A DNA stretch of 64,000 nucleotides from Calliphora vicina (taxonomy: Eukaryota; Arthropoda; Insecta; Diptera; Calliphoridae): contig NC_088781.1 in NCBI RefSeq assembly GCF_958450345.1, positions 74,317,140 to 74,381,139 on the forward strand, written 5' to 3'. The translations under genes and the position numbers were made by a program. Below, piece by piece: positions 54,390 through 64,000 of this stretch. The notes under the pieces were generated by a model. That model saw only the letters and a list, made by a program, of their open reading frames with translations, was not told the DNA's origin and made no database searches. Numbering within the stretch: the first letter of the stretch is position 1; the number at the start of each line of letters is the position of its first letter.

Positions 54390-55691
54390 ATGAGTCTCTT
54401 CAACGAAAACAGTGAGCGAAGGTTAAGTGTAAACGGCAGAAATGCATACGTTACAGTTAATGTAGACGAAAAAAATATAAACAAAACAAACAGAAGAATA
54501 GATGACAACTTGTTTTTAACCGCCAAACCTGTTAACCGCGCTCGTTCTTGTTCCCCCGCATTGACAACAACTAATGATTGTCAAACAAAAGAAAATTCAA
54601 TTCAATCAGAAAATAAAAATATTTTATCTATGTCTGAAAGTATGCTAGCTATATCAGCTTCAGATACGAAATCCACCACACTAACTACAAATAAAATTAA
54701 CCCATTAAGCGGCGCTGTACCCAAGATTAGTCAACCATTAAATAATGATAATAAATCCCAAATACAGGTTTGAATGGACCGGTATATTACAGTATTAAAA
54801 CGGGCACGAAGTCCCAAGTCCTCGAAAGCGGCACCCTTGGCCAATTTATATAAGGATAGTGAACTTTTTCTATTCTGGAATGTGAAACTAATGAACCAGT
54901 AAATAAAATCCATTCTACAAAACCACCCCCCATTTACTTGAGAGAAAATAATTCGAATCCACTGGTTCAGAGCCTGATCTCATTAATAGGAGAGAACTCT
55001 TTTTACGTAATCCCAATCAAGAAAGGCACGATTCATGAAACTAAAATACAGGTCAATAGTGAAAACGATTATAGAAAGGTTGTAACATATTTTGAAACGC
55101 AAAAGAAAAGTTTTTACACTTATCAGCTGAAAAGAAGCAAGGGTCTACAAATTGTAATAAAGAGTATTGACTGTAATGTTGAACCACTCGAAATAAAGCA
55201 AAGCTTAGAAGATAAAGGTTTTAAGACAAAAAATGTGATAAACATTAGAAATCGCGAAAAAAAAACCCCAACCACTCTTCCGTGTTGAACTTGAACCCGG
55301 TGACATAAACCTAAAAAAAAATGAAACACATCCCATATATAGCCTGAAGTACTTATTGCATCGTAAAATTACGGTAGAAGAACCACATAAACGATTTGGC
55401 CCCGTCCAATGTATGAATTGCCAAGAATATGGACACACCAAGGCATATTGCAAATTGCCACCAGTATGTGTCATTTGCGGGGAGTTGCATAACACATCCC
55501 AATGTAACAAATCTAAAGATGATCCTAAAATAAAAAAATGCAGCAATTGCGGAGGTAACCACACAGCAAACTACAGGGGTTGTCCTGTCTACTCAATTGT
55601 TAAGAAATCACAAAGCCAGAAACTAAAGATTTTCCCCGCTCAGCCATTAAATAACATCAATTTGAACTACCCCCCGTTGCAACAGACATGA
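54390..55691 (+). pseudogene. Jockey ORF1 (copy 2), frameshifted
   Basis: MSLFNENSERRLSVNGRNAY at the N-terminus, then LTAKPVNRARSCSPAL. A frame change near 54770 precedes PPPIYLRENNSNPLVQSLI and FYTYQLKRSKGLQIVIKS of the PRE_C2HC-type domain (54938-55255). A second frameshift lies in the A-run at 55257-55266, after which FRVELEPGD and three CCHC knuckles (CMNCQEYGHTKAYC, CVICGELHNTSQC, CSNCGGNHTANYRGCP) follow. Gag-like RNA-binding role. Confidence 0.85.
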
Positions 55692-55910
55692 CAACAAAGT
55701 AACATATGCAAATGTACTTAGAAACAACCAAAACGAAAATATGAACCCAGAGGTAAGAGAGCAAACGCCAATTTTCAATTTTACCCGACTAGAATCTACA
55801 ATAGAAACTCTTGTGCAATCGGTAAATAACTTTACAAACTCAATGAGTAACATGATGCAAGAAATGCTTAAGATGCAATCAATGTTATTGCAGGCTGTGC
55901 TTAACAGACC

Positions 55911-58566
55911 ATGAACTGCCTAAGAATATGTTTTTGGAATGCAAACGGCATACGCCAACACAAAAACGAACTCGAATATTTTTTAAGAAACCAACAAATT
56001 GATGTAATGCTGGTTTCTGAAACTCATTTGACGTCCAGAAGTTCCTTTCGAATAAATGGATATGTAATATATGACACCAAAGATCCCAGAGGTAGAGCAT
56101 GCGGAGGCTCGGCAATTTTAATAAAAGCTCGAATAAAACACTACTTAATGTGTGATTTTTGCGCGAAGATTATCTTCAAGATAATACAATCTGTCTTGAA
56201 GATTTTCATCGAAACTTAGTGATTTCATCGATATACTCACCCCCAAGATTCTCAATTACAGAAAGTCAATAGATTTTTTAAATCACTAGGCCCCCGTTTC
56301 CTGGCTGCTGGCGATTATAATGCTAAGCACACATTCTGGGGATCACGACTGATTACCCCTAAAGGTCGTGTTTTGTTCGACTCAATTTCTAAAATGGGTT
56401 TGCATGTGCTTTCGAGCGGCCAACCTACTTACTGGCCTACTGACCCACGAAAAATACCGGATGTTATTGATTTTAGCGTGATGAAAAATATCCCTAGAGA
56501 AATGATTCAAATTGAATTCTCGCTGGAACTATCTTCAGATCACTCACCCACTATTATTACTTTATTGAGCCCCCTAGAAATTGTATCCCCGACTGGTAAT
56601 TTAGCGATCGCAGGCACAAGAATAAATTGGCTCAAATATAAAAAATGCCTCAGTACACATTGCTCGGAAAACATACCGCTAAGAACACCAGAAAACATCG
56701 ATCACTCTCTTATCAATTTCGATAAAAATCTCAAACTGGCTGCTCAACATGCTACCCAAACCCCCCGACAATTCAGATATAATAGAATTAATTCTGCAGA
56801 TGTCGAACGGCTCTCAAATGAAAAAAGAAGAATTCGAAGAGAGTGGCAATTGCACAGATCCCCCAACTTAAATCGAAGCTTAAAGATTGTATAAAAAGAC
56901 TTAAAAAGCTCTTGGAATTTCGAAAAATGGAATCATTGAATAAATATTTAGAAAGCCTGGACGCAACCCCGCAATCGGATTACTCATTATGGCGAGCAAC
57001 AAAAAATCTTAAAAGACCCGTTATATGTAAGTCCCCTTTGCGAAATTCAAGTGGTGGTTGGGCAAGAAATGATACTGAAAAAGGGAATCTGTTTGTTAAT
57101 CATTCAAAAACGTATTTACACCGAACACATCAAACGAAGCAATTGAGTTGCCACCTGTTGCACCCCATTTTGGAGCAGCCGTACCCCTACGTTTTGAGAT
57201 TCGAGAGATCGAAAATGCTATTGTTGATTTAAATCCCAAGAAAGCGCCTGGTATGGACAAGATCAGCAACAAGATGCTTATGGAGCTACCCCGGATTGCA
57301 ATACAAATAATTCTTTTTATTTTTAATGCTATATTACGACTTGAATATTATCCTCCAGAATGGAAGGTTTCACTGGTTACCATGATACCCAAGCCGGGAA
57401 AAGATCACACAAAAGTAGAATCATACAGACCCATCAGCCTATTGTCTAATATATCAAAGCTATTTGAGAAGATACTTATGAACAAATTGTACCCGATGTT
57501 AACTGAAAACAATTGTATTCCGAATCATCAATTTGGGTTTAGAAGAAAACACAGTACTATCGAACAAACCCATAGACTTGAAATATGGTGAGAAAAGCGT
57601 TTGAAGAAAAGAAATACTGTTCCGCACTCTTCATCGACATCTCTCAAGCGTTTGATAAGGTATGGCATGCTGGATTAATATACAAACTGGGTCAAAATTT
57701 ACCCGCAAACACACATATGCTGTTGGAAAGCTATTTAACTGGTCGAACTTTTAAGGTTAAAGTGGGAAACTTTTTAAGTACTGCACAACCCATTGAAGCT
57801 GGAGTCCCCCAAGGCAGTATCCTGGGACCTTTTTTATATTTGATATATTCGTCTGATATGCCAACTAACAATCGCACTCATACATCAACATTTGCTGATG
57901 ATACTGCTATTCTAAGCATTCATGAAAACCCTCAAGAAGCGTCTCGTTACTTACAAAACCACATATTTGAATTAGAAAAATGGTTAAAACAATGGAAAAT
58001 TAAAGTCAACGAGCAAAAATGTACACACATTACATTTACATTGCGTAGAGAATCATGCTCCCCTATTCATATCAATAACCAAACAATAATTCAACAATCG
58101 GAAGTGAAATACCTCGGAATACATCTCGATCGTCGCCTTACATGGAAAAGTCATATAGATGCAAAGTTGACTCAAATGAAATTGAAATCAATTCAAATTA
58201 ATTGGCTTATTGGCAGAAACTCCACGCTTAGTTTAGATTGTAAACTTCTACTTTATAACATGATCATAAAACCGATATATTGTTATGGCATACAGTTATG
58301 GGGCACGGCTTCAGCGTCAAATGTAGAAAAGATCCAAAGACGCCAAAACAAGTTTCTAAGAATGATCACAGTTGCCCCCTGGTATATCAAAAACGCGAAT
58401 ATACACAAAGATCTAAACGTGCCCATTGTAAAAACTGAAATCTCGAAAAACGTACAAAAATATTTTAAAAAAACTTGAAGTTCACCCAAACCCGCTGGCC
58501 CGCAACATATTAGATAACCGTGGCCACACTCGATTAAGAAGGAGGGACACAGCAGACCTAATCTAG
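55911..58566 (+). pseudogene. Jockey ORF2 (copy 2), frameshifted
   Basis: Starts MNCLRICFWNANGIRQHKNE with the catalytic Asn intact. Endonuclease blocks: VSETHLTSRS, then after a break near 56165 GDYNAKHTFWGS and SSDHSPTIITL. RT blocks: KAPGMDKISNKML, SYRPISLLSNISKLFEKI, SALFIDISQAFDKVWHAG, GVPQGSILGP, FADD at 57891-57902, then CYGIQLWGTASASNV. Breaks near 56165-56290, 56870, 57150, 57590 and 58470. Encodes both the target-nicking and the reverse-transcribing activity of the LINE, now inactive. Confidence 0.87.
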
Positions 58567-58832
58567 CAGGAAGAATGCCAATTTAACCAAAACAACCATG
58601 AACACAAAATTTTTTCGTCCGGCACTGGCTGGACTAATTAAATAATAATATTAGATATAAGATTTGAACCACTTATTGTTAGTTCATTAAATAATGAAGA
58701 TACAATAAATAAATGATGAAAAAAAGTTCCAAAAAATAATCAAAGTATAGTGAAAAACACGGAAAAAATCCTAACAGGTATGGGCCGTTACATCACTATA
58801 ACTAACGACAGTTCAGTCCTAGGACATCAAAA

Positions 58833-60010
58833 TTGGAACCAAATCCAAAACAGGTGAAGAAAAATCCGGTAAGTCAAAATCGTTTTGCAATTCTTGCCAA
58901 TCAAGAAAGTGAAAAAACACCCGCAAAGCCTGTAACAGACTATAAGCCACCTCCCCTATATTTGCGCGAGCCCTCTACAAATGTTTTGGTGAACAAATTG
59001 TCCCAACTTGAAGGTAAGGAGAATTTCCACGTGGTCTATCTGCGTAAAGGAAATATACAAGAGACAAAGATACAAACATACTCGGAAAAAAATTCAGAAT
59101 AGTAGTAGATAATTTCGATTCTGAGAAAAGAAACTACTATACATATCAACTAAAAAGTGCTAAATTTTTGACAGTAGTCATCAAAGGCATAGATAGTTCT
59201 GAGCCTACTGATGATATAAAAAAGGCGTTAGAAGCTGAAGGCTTTGAAGTGAAGTCCATTCACAATATAATAAATAAGCACAAAATTCCGCAACCAATTT
59301 TTAGAGTTGAAATTACATTCAACTCTTCTCAATTAAAGAAAAAGGTTGACACTCATCCGATATACGGTTTAAGATATCTTCTTAATCTTAAAATAATTGT
59401 AGAAGAACCAATTAAGCGCAAAGGTCCACCTCAGTACCTTAATTGCCAAGAGTTCGGTCACACCCGAACATTCTGCAAATTACCTTCTGTATGTGTAAGA
59501 TGTGGAGATATTCATAAAAGTGAAGAAAGTCCCCACTCAAAAACAGATAATATAAAAAAATGTAGTAACTGTGGTCAAAATCACACCGCATACAGGAATC
59601 AACGAAGGCAAGAAGACCTTTATATGCTCAATATAAGGCTTCTAACTTTCCAAGCCTTCCTGATGCTTCTAGTGCTCAATATAGAAGTATCATAAAAAAC
59701 AATAATCAAAATAAATCGTATGCCCATACGACAAAAACAAACAATGTGCTTCTAGTGCTCAATATAGAGGTATCATAAATGATAATTATCAAAACAAATC
59801 GTATGCCAATACGACAAATGAGGGTTCAGTTACCCAAATGAAAAGTAGCAATGGAAATAATGCCCCATTATTTTCATATGCACATGCATTAAAAGAGGGT
59901 GTACCAGTACCGGATTCAAACCATGAACAGTTTCATGGCGAATATGCAAAATATGTTTCAACAATTGATGCAGAATCAAAGCATGCGCATGCAGATCCTG
60001 CTAAGTAAAA
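58833..60010 (+). pseudogene. Jockey ORF1 (copy 3)
   Basis: PPPLYLREPSTNVLVNKLSQ and, after a shift near 59100, NYYTYQLKSAKFLTVVIKGI form the PRE_C2HC-type region. CCHC knuckles follow, the first degenerate (YLNCQEFGHTRTFC has lost a Cys; then CVRCGDIHKSEES lacks the last Cys). A duplicated phrase (tgctcaatatagag with flanks) at 59624, 59673 and 59755 marks local duplication near the end. Loss of the knuckle cysteines shows that it is not under constraint. Confidence 0.8.
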
Positions 60011-60656
60011 AATGAATTCTCTAAGAATTTGTTTTTGGAATGCTAACGGCCTTAGCCAACATAAGAATGAAGTACAATTTTTCCACCTTCAGGAAATTGA
60101 TGTACTACTCGTGTTTCAGAAACACACTTTGCCATAAATAACTATTTCAGAATTAACGGATACTATACTAATGATACTAAACATCCAAGTGGTAGAGCTT
60201 GTGGTGGAACAGCTATATTAGTGAGAAAGGACCACATCCACGGACCACATCCAGGCCACCTCTATAAATATACCTGATGGTAGAGTTACAATATCTTCAA
60301 TATATTGTCCTCCTAGGTATAATATTAATCTAGAGCAGTTTCTCGAATATTTTAGGACTCTAGGTCCAAGATTTATAGCAGTTGGTGATTACAATGCAAA
60401 ACATGCATTTTGGGGCTCTCGTCTTATTACTCCTAGAGGGAGGCAACTGTTAGAAGCAATATCGTCTAACGGACTAGTGGCCAAACTACTTATTGGCCTA
60501 CAGACCTCAATAAGATTGCCGATCTAATTGACTTCACTGTAATCAAGAATATAAGACGAGAATTTATTTCAGTGATCCCTTTGCTGGACCTCTCGTCTGA
60601 CCACTTGCCTACAGTTTTAACGTTATTAGAAGTTCCAAGTAAATTGGAAAACTCTT

Positions 60657-60907
60657 AAGGTAGGGTCGCACATGACAAATATTTGACGAAAAAGACATAA
60701 CCACTAAATCAAATACATTTGAATTCATTTATTTATTTCAAAAACTTATTTTACTTAGTATGATTCAAAACAAAAAAAAATTGTTTTGTTTTATTTGATG
60801 CTGTTTCATCTTACGAAACACTTGTAAGAGTAAAAACGTCAAACAAATTTGTGCTAAAAAAAGTTAAACTTTTTTGAGCAAATATTTGTCATGTGTGACC
60901 CTACCTT
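60657..60907. mobile_element. 251-bp MITE in Jockey copy 3
   Basis: Termini AAGGTAGGGTCGCACATGAC and, reversed, AAGGTAGGGTCACACATGAC, with pairing through AAATATTTG (29 bp, one mismatch). ACTCTT occurs directly before the left end and one base after the right end, a likely target duplication. Confidence 0.85.
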
Positions 60908-60978
60908 TACTCTTGTTTCCCTAACAAGAAAACGAACTGGTTAAAGTATAAAATTTTCGGCTTAGTAAAAACGCAGTT

Positions 60979-61152
60979 ATGTACGTACTGAACTCCATCA
61001 GCAATGATTTAAAAGCACCACAAAGATCTACTGCCGTCCCTCCTATGTTAAAAGTGGCAGCCACCTTGAAATTTCTTGCGCAAGGTGGTTATCAACATCA
61101 GATTGGCCAAGACAGTTTATTGGGAATGTCTCAATCATATATTTCTCATTGA
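60979..61152 (+). pseudogene. Harbinger (HARBI1-like) nuclease N-terminal fragment
   Basis: 57 codons from ATG: MYVLNSISNDLKAPQRST, then MLKVAATLKFLAQGGYQ and IGQDSLLGMSQSYIS, stop. The L-x-ATL-FLA-GSYQ..VGQD..LGMSQS-VS pattern is the N-terminal region of PIF/Harbinger nucleases and their HARBI1 relatives. The DDE domain is absent. It sits between two pieces of Jockey ORF2 without visible inverted repeats, so it is either an internally deleted Harbinger or a captured piece. Confidence 0.75.
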
Positions 61153-61715
61153 AAAATTAATATGAAATACAATCCGCTGTCGATATATTTACAAACATTT
61201 TAACAAACGCTGTTAAAGTGTCCACGCCCCCAGTCACCCTGGGGAATTACAGACATTCAAAATGTCCTAAAAACATTGAGTCTCTTATCAAAGAAAAGAG
61301 AACACTCAGACGTCAATGGCAACAATCGCGATCTCCGAACGTAAAGGATAAACTTAATCAGTGCCAAAGAAGACTTCACTTCGCCTTAAAGATTAATAAA
61401 GAATCTAACCTGAGAAATTATCTTAAAAACTTAGACCCTAATAAGAAAACAAAATATAGTCTCTGGAAAGTTGTGAAAAATATGCAATACCCTATTGTAA
61501 ATGAGTCGCCCATACGCCTTCAGAACGGAGAATGGGCAAAAAATACTTCAGAAAAAATCGAAGCATTTGCCAATCACTTGGAGAATGTATTTACCCCAAA
61601 TGATACAAATTCATATATTAGAGATAATGTCATAAATAATGTGGTGCCAGCCCCACTAAAATTCCGGTTATATATCGTGAAGACGACAGTCAAAGGTCTT
61701 AAGGCTGGAAAATCA

Positions 61716-62337
61716 CCTGGGGGTTATTATGTAATTCGATTCGAATCGAAAATACATTCGAATCGAAAATACATTCGAAACGAATTTCCGATTCGAAAAG
61801 AAATTCTTATTATGTAGTACTTTCGAAACGTCTGCACAGTTGTATATACAATTTTAAGGGAAAAACGAAATGATGCCAATTTTTAATACATAAAAACTTG
61901 GCAGTATTTTGCGTAGTTTTATTCATATGTCAAAATTATTTACCAAAAAATAAAAAGCAAATTTAAAAATATACAAAAAAGAATATAAATAAATACTTAA
62001 AAATGGATTGTTTTTTGTAGTGGGAGAGTGATGAAGAAGATGTTGTTCAAGAAAGAGTCCAAAGGAATTATATACATTGCCGGACTTAAATATTCACACA
62101 GCATACAGATTTATCTTTAATCGTCCATATTTTTTAAACGAAGGCCCCAACATTCGTACGGATTTCAACAAAAATATTTATTTACATATAACTTATGGAA
62201 CATAATTATCTAATGTTTCGAAGTTCGATTTTAAGGGGGACAAAAATATTCACACAGTTTCTAATTTTTAATAGGAAAATAGTTTTTTTTAATAGTTTAA
62301 TATTTTGTGGAGTAGCCTATCTTTTTAATGACTTCTT
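61716..62337. other. No gene recognised
   Basis: A 17-base unit (aatacattcgaatcgaa) is repeated two to three times at 61750-61785. A short ESDEEDVVQERVQRNYI reading at 62029-62080 may be another DNA-transposon relic. aatattcacacag occurs at 62090 and 62248. Confidence 0.35.
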
Positions 62338-62560
62338 TTAATCGTCTTGGCATTGAATCGACCAATTTTTGTTGACGTCAGCTCCAATATTTTGCCATTT
62401 TTGTAACAGGACTTCTTTAAGTTGAGTCTTACTAATAATATGGTGCTTTCCTACACGTTCGGCCAATTTATCCCACAAATGTCCTATGGAATTCATGTCA
62501 GGTGATTGCGGAGGAGTCGAGAGAATGTGAGGAACATGATGTACTACCAATATTCAGACG
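62338..62560 (-). pseudogene. Tc1-like transposase C-terminal fragment
   Basis: Minus strand: ILSTPPQSPDMNSIGHLWDK then ERVGKHHIISKTQLKEVLL, WQNIGADV and SIQCQDD. PPQSPDMNSIGHLW corresponds to the catalytic PPQSPDLNPIEHLW, with the Glu changed to Gly. It differs from the 22621 family. Next to it is the 78-bp repeat also found at 30725. Confidence 0.75.
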
Positions 62561-62567
62561 TCACACA

Positions 62568-62645
62568 GTGCTTTGTTCAATGGACAAAAATCAAAAACAA
62601 GATCATGTCTTTGATGTTAATGAAATTTATATTTTTCAATAGACA
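62568..62645 (+). repeat. 78-bp repeat shared with 30725-30802
   Basis: cagtgctttgttcaatggac to gaaatttatatttttcaat; differs from 30725 by one or two bases. It may be a terminal piece of the Tc1-like element next to it. Confidence 0.7.
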
Positions 62646-62794
62646 ACTAAATAGCTCATTCGTGTAAAAAATACTTTTTTATACGAATTTTTTTTTTATT
62701 GTAAGCCTAAAATTCTAAAACATTGTTGGAATATTAGTAAAATACGTGTTAATCTATTTTGATTATGTTTTACTATATAACACCGTGCGACAGC

Positions 62795-62912
62795 AATTAT
62801 TGGACTTGAACGGGACCATATACATATGAAACCTTATGTCATATATAGTAGAACTGCGTTTTTAGTTTTTCATTTTGTGATCTTTTCTTCTTTTTAAAGG
62901 ACTTCAAAGTTT
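62795..62912 (+). repeat. Direct repeat, left copy
   Basis: ttggacttgaacgggaccat to cttctttttaaaggacttca. About 80% alike to 63888-64000; the DINE-like repeat lies between. Confidence 0.7.
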
Positions 62913-62966
62913 TAAGGATATACAAATTTCAAAAAATTTATTTAAATAGTTCTGCTCATTAGTTTT

Positions 62967-63702
62967 TATACCCTACACCACCATAGTGAGAGGGTATTAT
63001 GCGTTTGTGCAGATGTTTGTAAATATCTAATATTAGTCTAACACCCACCTTAAAGTATACCGATCGACTTAGAATCACTTTCTGAGTCGATTAAGCGTTG
63101 TCCGTCCGTCCGTCTGGTCGGCTGGCTGGCTGGCGGCTGTCCATGTAAACCTTGTGCGCAGAGTACAGGTCGCAATTTTGAAGATATTTCAATCAAATTT
63201 GGTACATATTATATATATTTTCGGCTCAAGGACCAAGCCTATTGAAACTGGCTGAAATCGGTCCACTATTTCACCTAGCCCCCATACAAATGTCCTCCCG
63301 AAATTGGACTTTATCAGTCATAAATGTTTAATTTATATATGTATCTCCACAAATTCCGCTCCAAATAAGTTTTATATACAAAAAAATTCATGTCACCAAA
63401 TTTTGTTATGATCGGTCCATAATTAGTCATAGCTCCCATATAGACCCGCTTCCGAAAATCACTTTAACGTGCATAAATCGCTTAAAAAAGTTGGTAAACA
63501 CACAAAATTCAACATAGTTAACTTTAATATAGACATAAATCACACGACCTAATTTCATGGTGATCGGTCCATAATTGCTCATAGCCCCCATATAACCCCA
63601 CTTCCGAAAATCACTCAAAAATATAAATTATTGAAATTTTAAAAGAAAAATTTGTTTTGCTATTTTACTTAGTGTAGGGTATTATATGGTCGGGCTTGAC
63701 CG
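62967..63702 (+). repeat. DINE-like repeat family 2, copy D
   Basis: tataccctacaccaccatag to tatatggtcgggcttgaccg. (GTCC)n then (GGCT)n at 63101-63130. Lacks the ccatactttcttacttg end seen in copy C. Confidence 0.88.
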
Positions 63703-63887
63703 ATTTCCAATATATTTTTCTAAAAAAAATATATGTTGAAACCATGCATATACTTTAACACATGCTTAAATTTCGTTCTTATAGCTTTATAAGTTAAGCC
63801 TAAACAGAAAAAAACATACTATTAAGTTCATTAAAAAAAATACTTTTATCGATACAGCAATTAAGATTACAAAAATATTAGATAGTA

Positions 63888-64000
63888 CTTTTTGGACTTG
63901 AACAGGTCCACATACACATGAAACTGGAGATCGTATATAGTAAATCTGCGTTCTCAGTTTTTAATTTTCTGATCCTTTCTTCTTTTTAAAGGACTTCAAA
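63888..64000 (+). repeat. Direct repeat, right copy, cut by window end
   Basis: ttggacttgaacaggtccac to tctttttaaaggacttcaaa. Continues past the window. Confidence 0.7.

Larger units (their letters stand above)
54127..58725 (+). mobile_element. Jockey-family LINE, copy 2, near full length
   Basis: 5' UTR with internal promoter (54127-54389), ORF1 54390-55691, ORF2 55911-58566, 3' UTR with gatacaataaataaatgatg and an A-rich end at about 58725. Same family as copy 1 and copy 3. Reading frames have several single-base shifts but the general structure is complete. Confidence 0.88.
58800..61715 (+). mobile_element. Jockey-family LINE, copy 3, truncated at both ends
   Basis: Begins inside ORF1, about 75 bases after the A-rich end of copy 2, and stops within RT at about 61715. 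Interrupted by a MITE (60657-60907) and by a piece of Harbinger-like sequence (60979-61152). Same family as copies 1 and 2, but diverged from both. Confidence 0.85.
60012..61715 (+). pseudogene. Jockey ORF2 (copy 3), endonuclease and RT start
   Basis: Starts MNSLRICFWNANGLSQHKNE at 60012. VSETHFAINN follows a one-base shift near 60112, then SSIYCPPRYN, VGDYNAKHAFWGSRL and SSDHLPTVLTL. Interrupted at 60657 by a MITE and around 60979 by Harbinger-like sequence, then 61160-61715 continues SAVDIFTNILTNAVK, KEKRTLRRQWQQSRSPN, YSLWKVVKNMQYP and KGLKAGKSPG at the RT start, where similarity stops. Confidence 0.8.

Overview
This 64 kb window is AT-rich, repeat-choked nuclear DNA from an insect, most likely a higher fly (Diptera, possibly a calyptrate such as a blow fly or house-fly relative). 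The reasons are the mix of element families (Jockey-, LOA-, Ty3/gypsy-, BEL-, Tc1-, hAT- and Transib-like), short introns with GT..AG ends, and two abundant microsatellite-bearing repeats (GTCC/GACA cores) that resemble the mini-me/DINE type of flies. The species is inference. No bacterial genes, CRISPR arrays, rRNA or tRNA genes were seen.

Only one host gene is recognised with confidence: the last two coding exons of Cand1 (cullin-associated NEDD8-dissociated protein 1) at 42465-42807 on the + strand. Its upstream exons are not visible. If the assembly is right, either the upstream intron is very long and filled with the transposons described here, or the terminal exons have been separated from the rest of the gene. 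A possible small exon or relic lies at 43150-43330 on the - strand.

Layout: 1-4.26 kb, a degraded LOA-clade retrotransposon (-). 4.3-7.1 kb, a foldback structure carrying 160-bp satellite units in both orientations. 7.3-13 kb, a BEL relic, a possible hAT relic, and a gypsy deletion derivative flanked by LTRs and by an ATAT target duplication (9388-12843). 13501-15050, a palindromic foldback element with 40-bp tandem repeats. 15.2-30.7 kb, one old Ty3/gypsy element (-) blown apart by later insertions: a Transib-like element (16631-18248), a Jockey element (19.09-26.13 kb) that itself holds a DINE-like repeat that holds a Tc1 element (22621-24276), a 3.6-kb hAT element (26188-29823) and a MITE. 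31.5-33.2 kb, a DINE-like repeat with a MITE and a second, 3'-truncated Tc1. 33989-37515, a 3.5-kb hAT element with nested insertions. 39.6-41.8 kb, a BEL gag relic split by a second Transib-like element (39926-41660). 42.4-43.3 kb, Cand1 and its flank. 44443-49794, a DNA transposon with about 860-bp inverted repeats and a nearly complete transposase of a family I cannot name. 50-53.5 kb, MITEs and a hobo/Hermes-like hAT transposase. 53.8-61.7 kb, three successive Jockey-family copies, one with a recognisable Inr+DPE internal promoter. 62-64 kb, a Tc1-like relic and another DINE-like repeat.

The best candidate for something undescribed is the 44443-49794 transposon together with its 608-bp internally deleted relative at 35137-35744. 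It has TIRs beginning TGGGGCATTTCACGTC, TATA target duplications and long arms built of three sub-repeats each. The Transib-like pair, whose termini read CACAGTG/CACTGTG with 5-bp target duplications, and the bidirectional 160-bp satellite are next.
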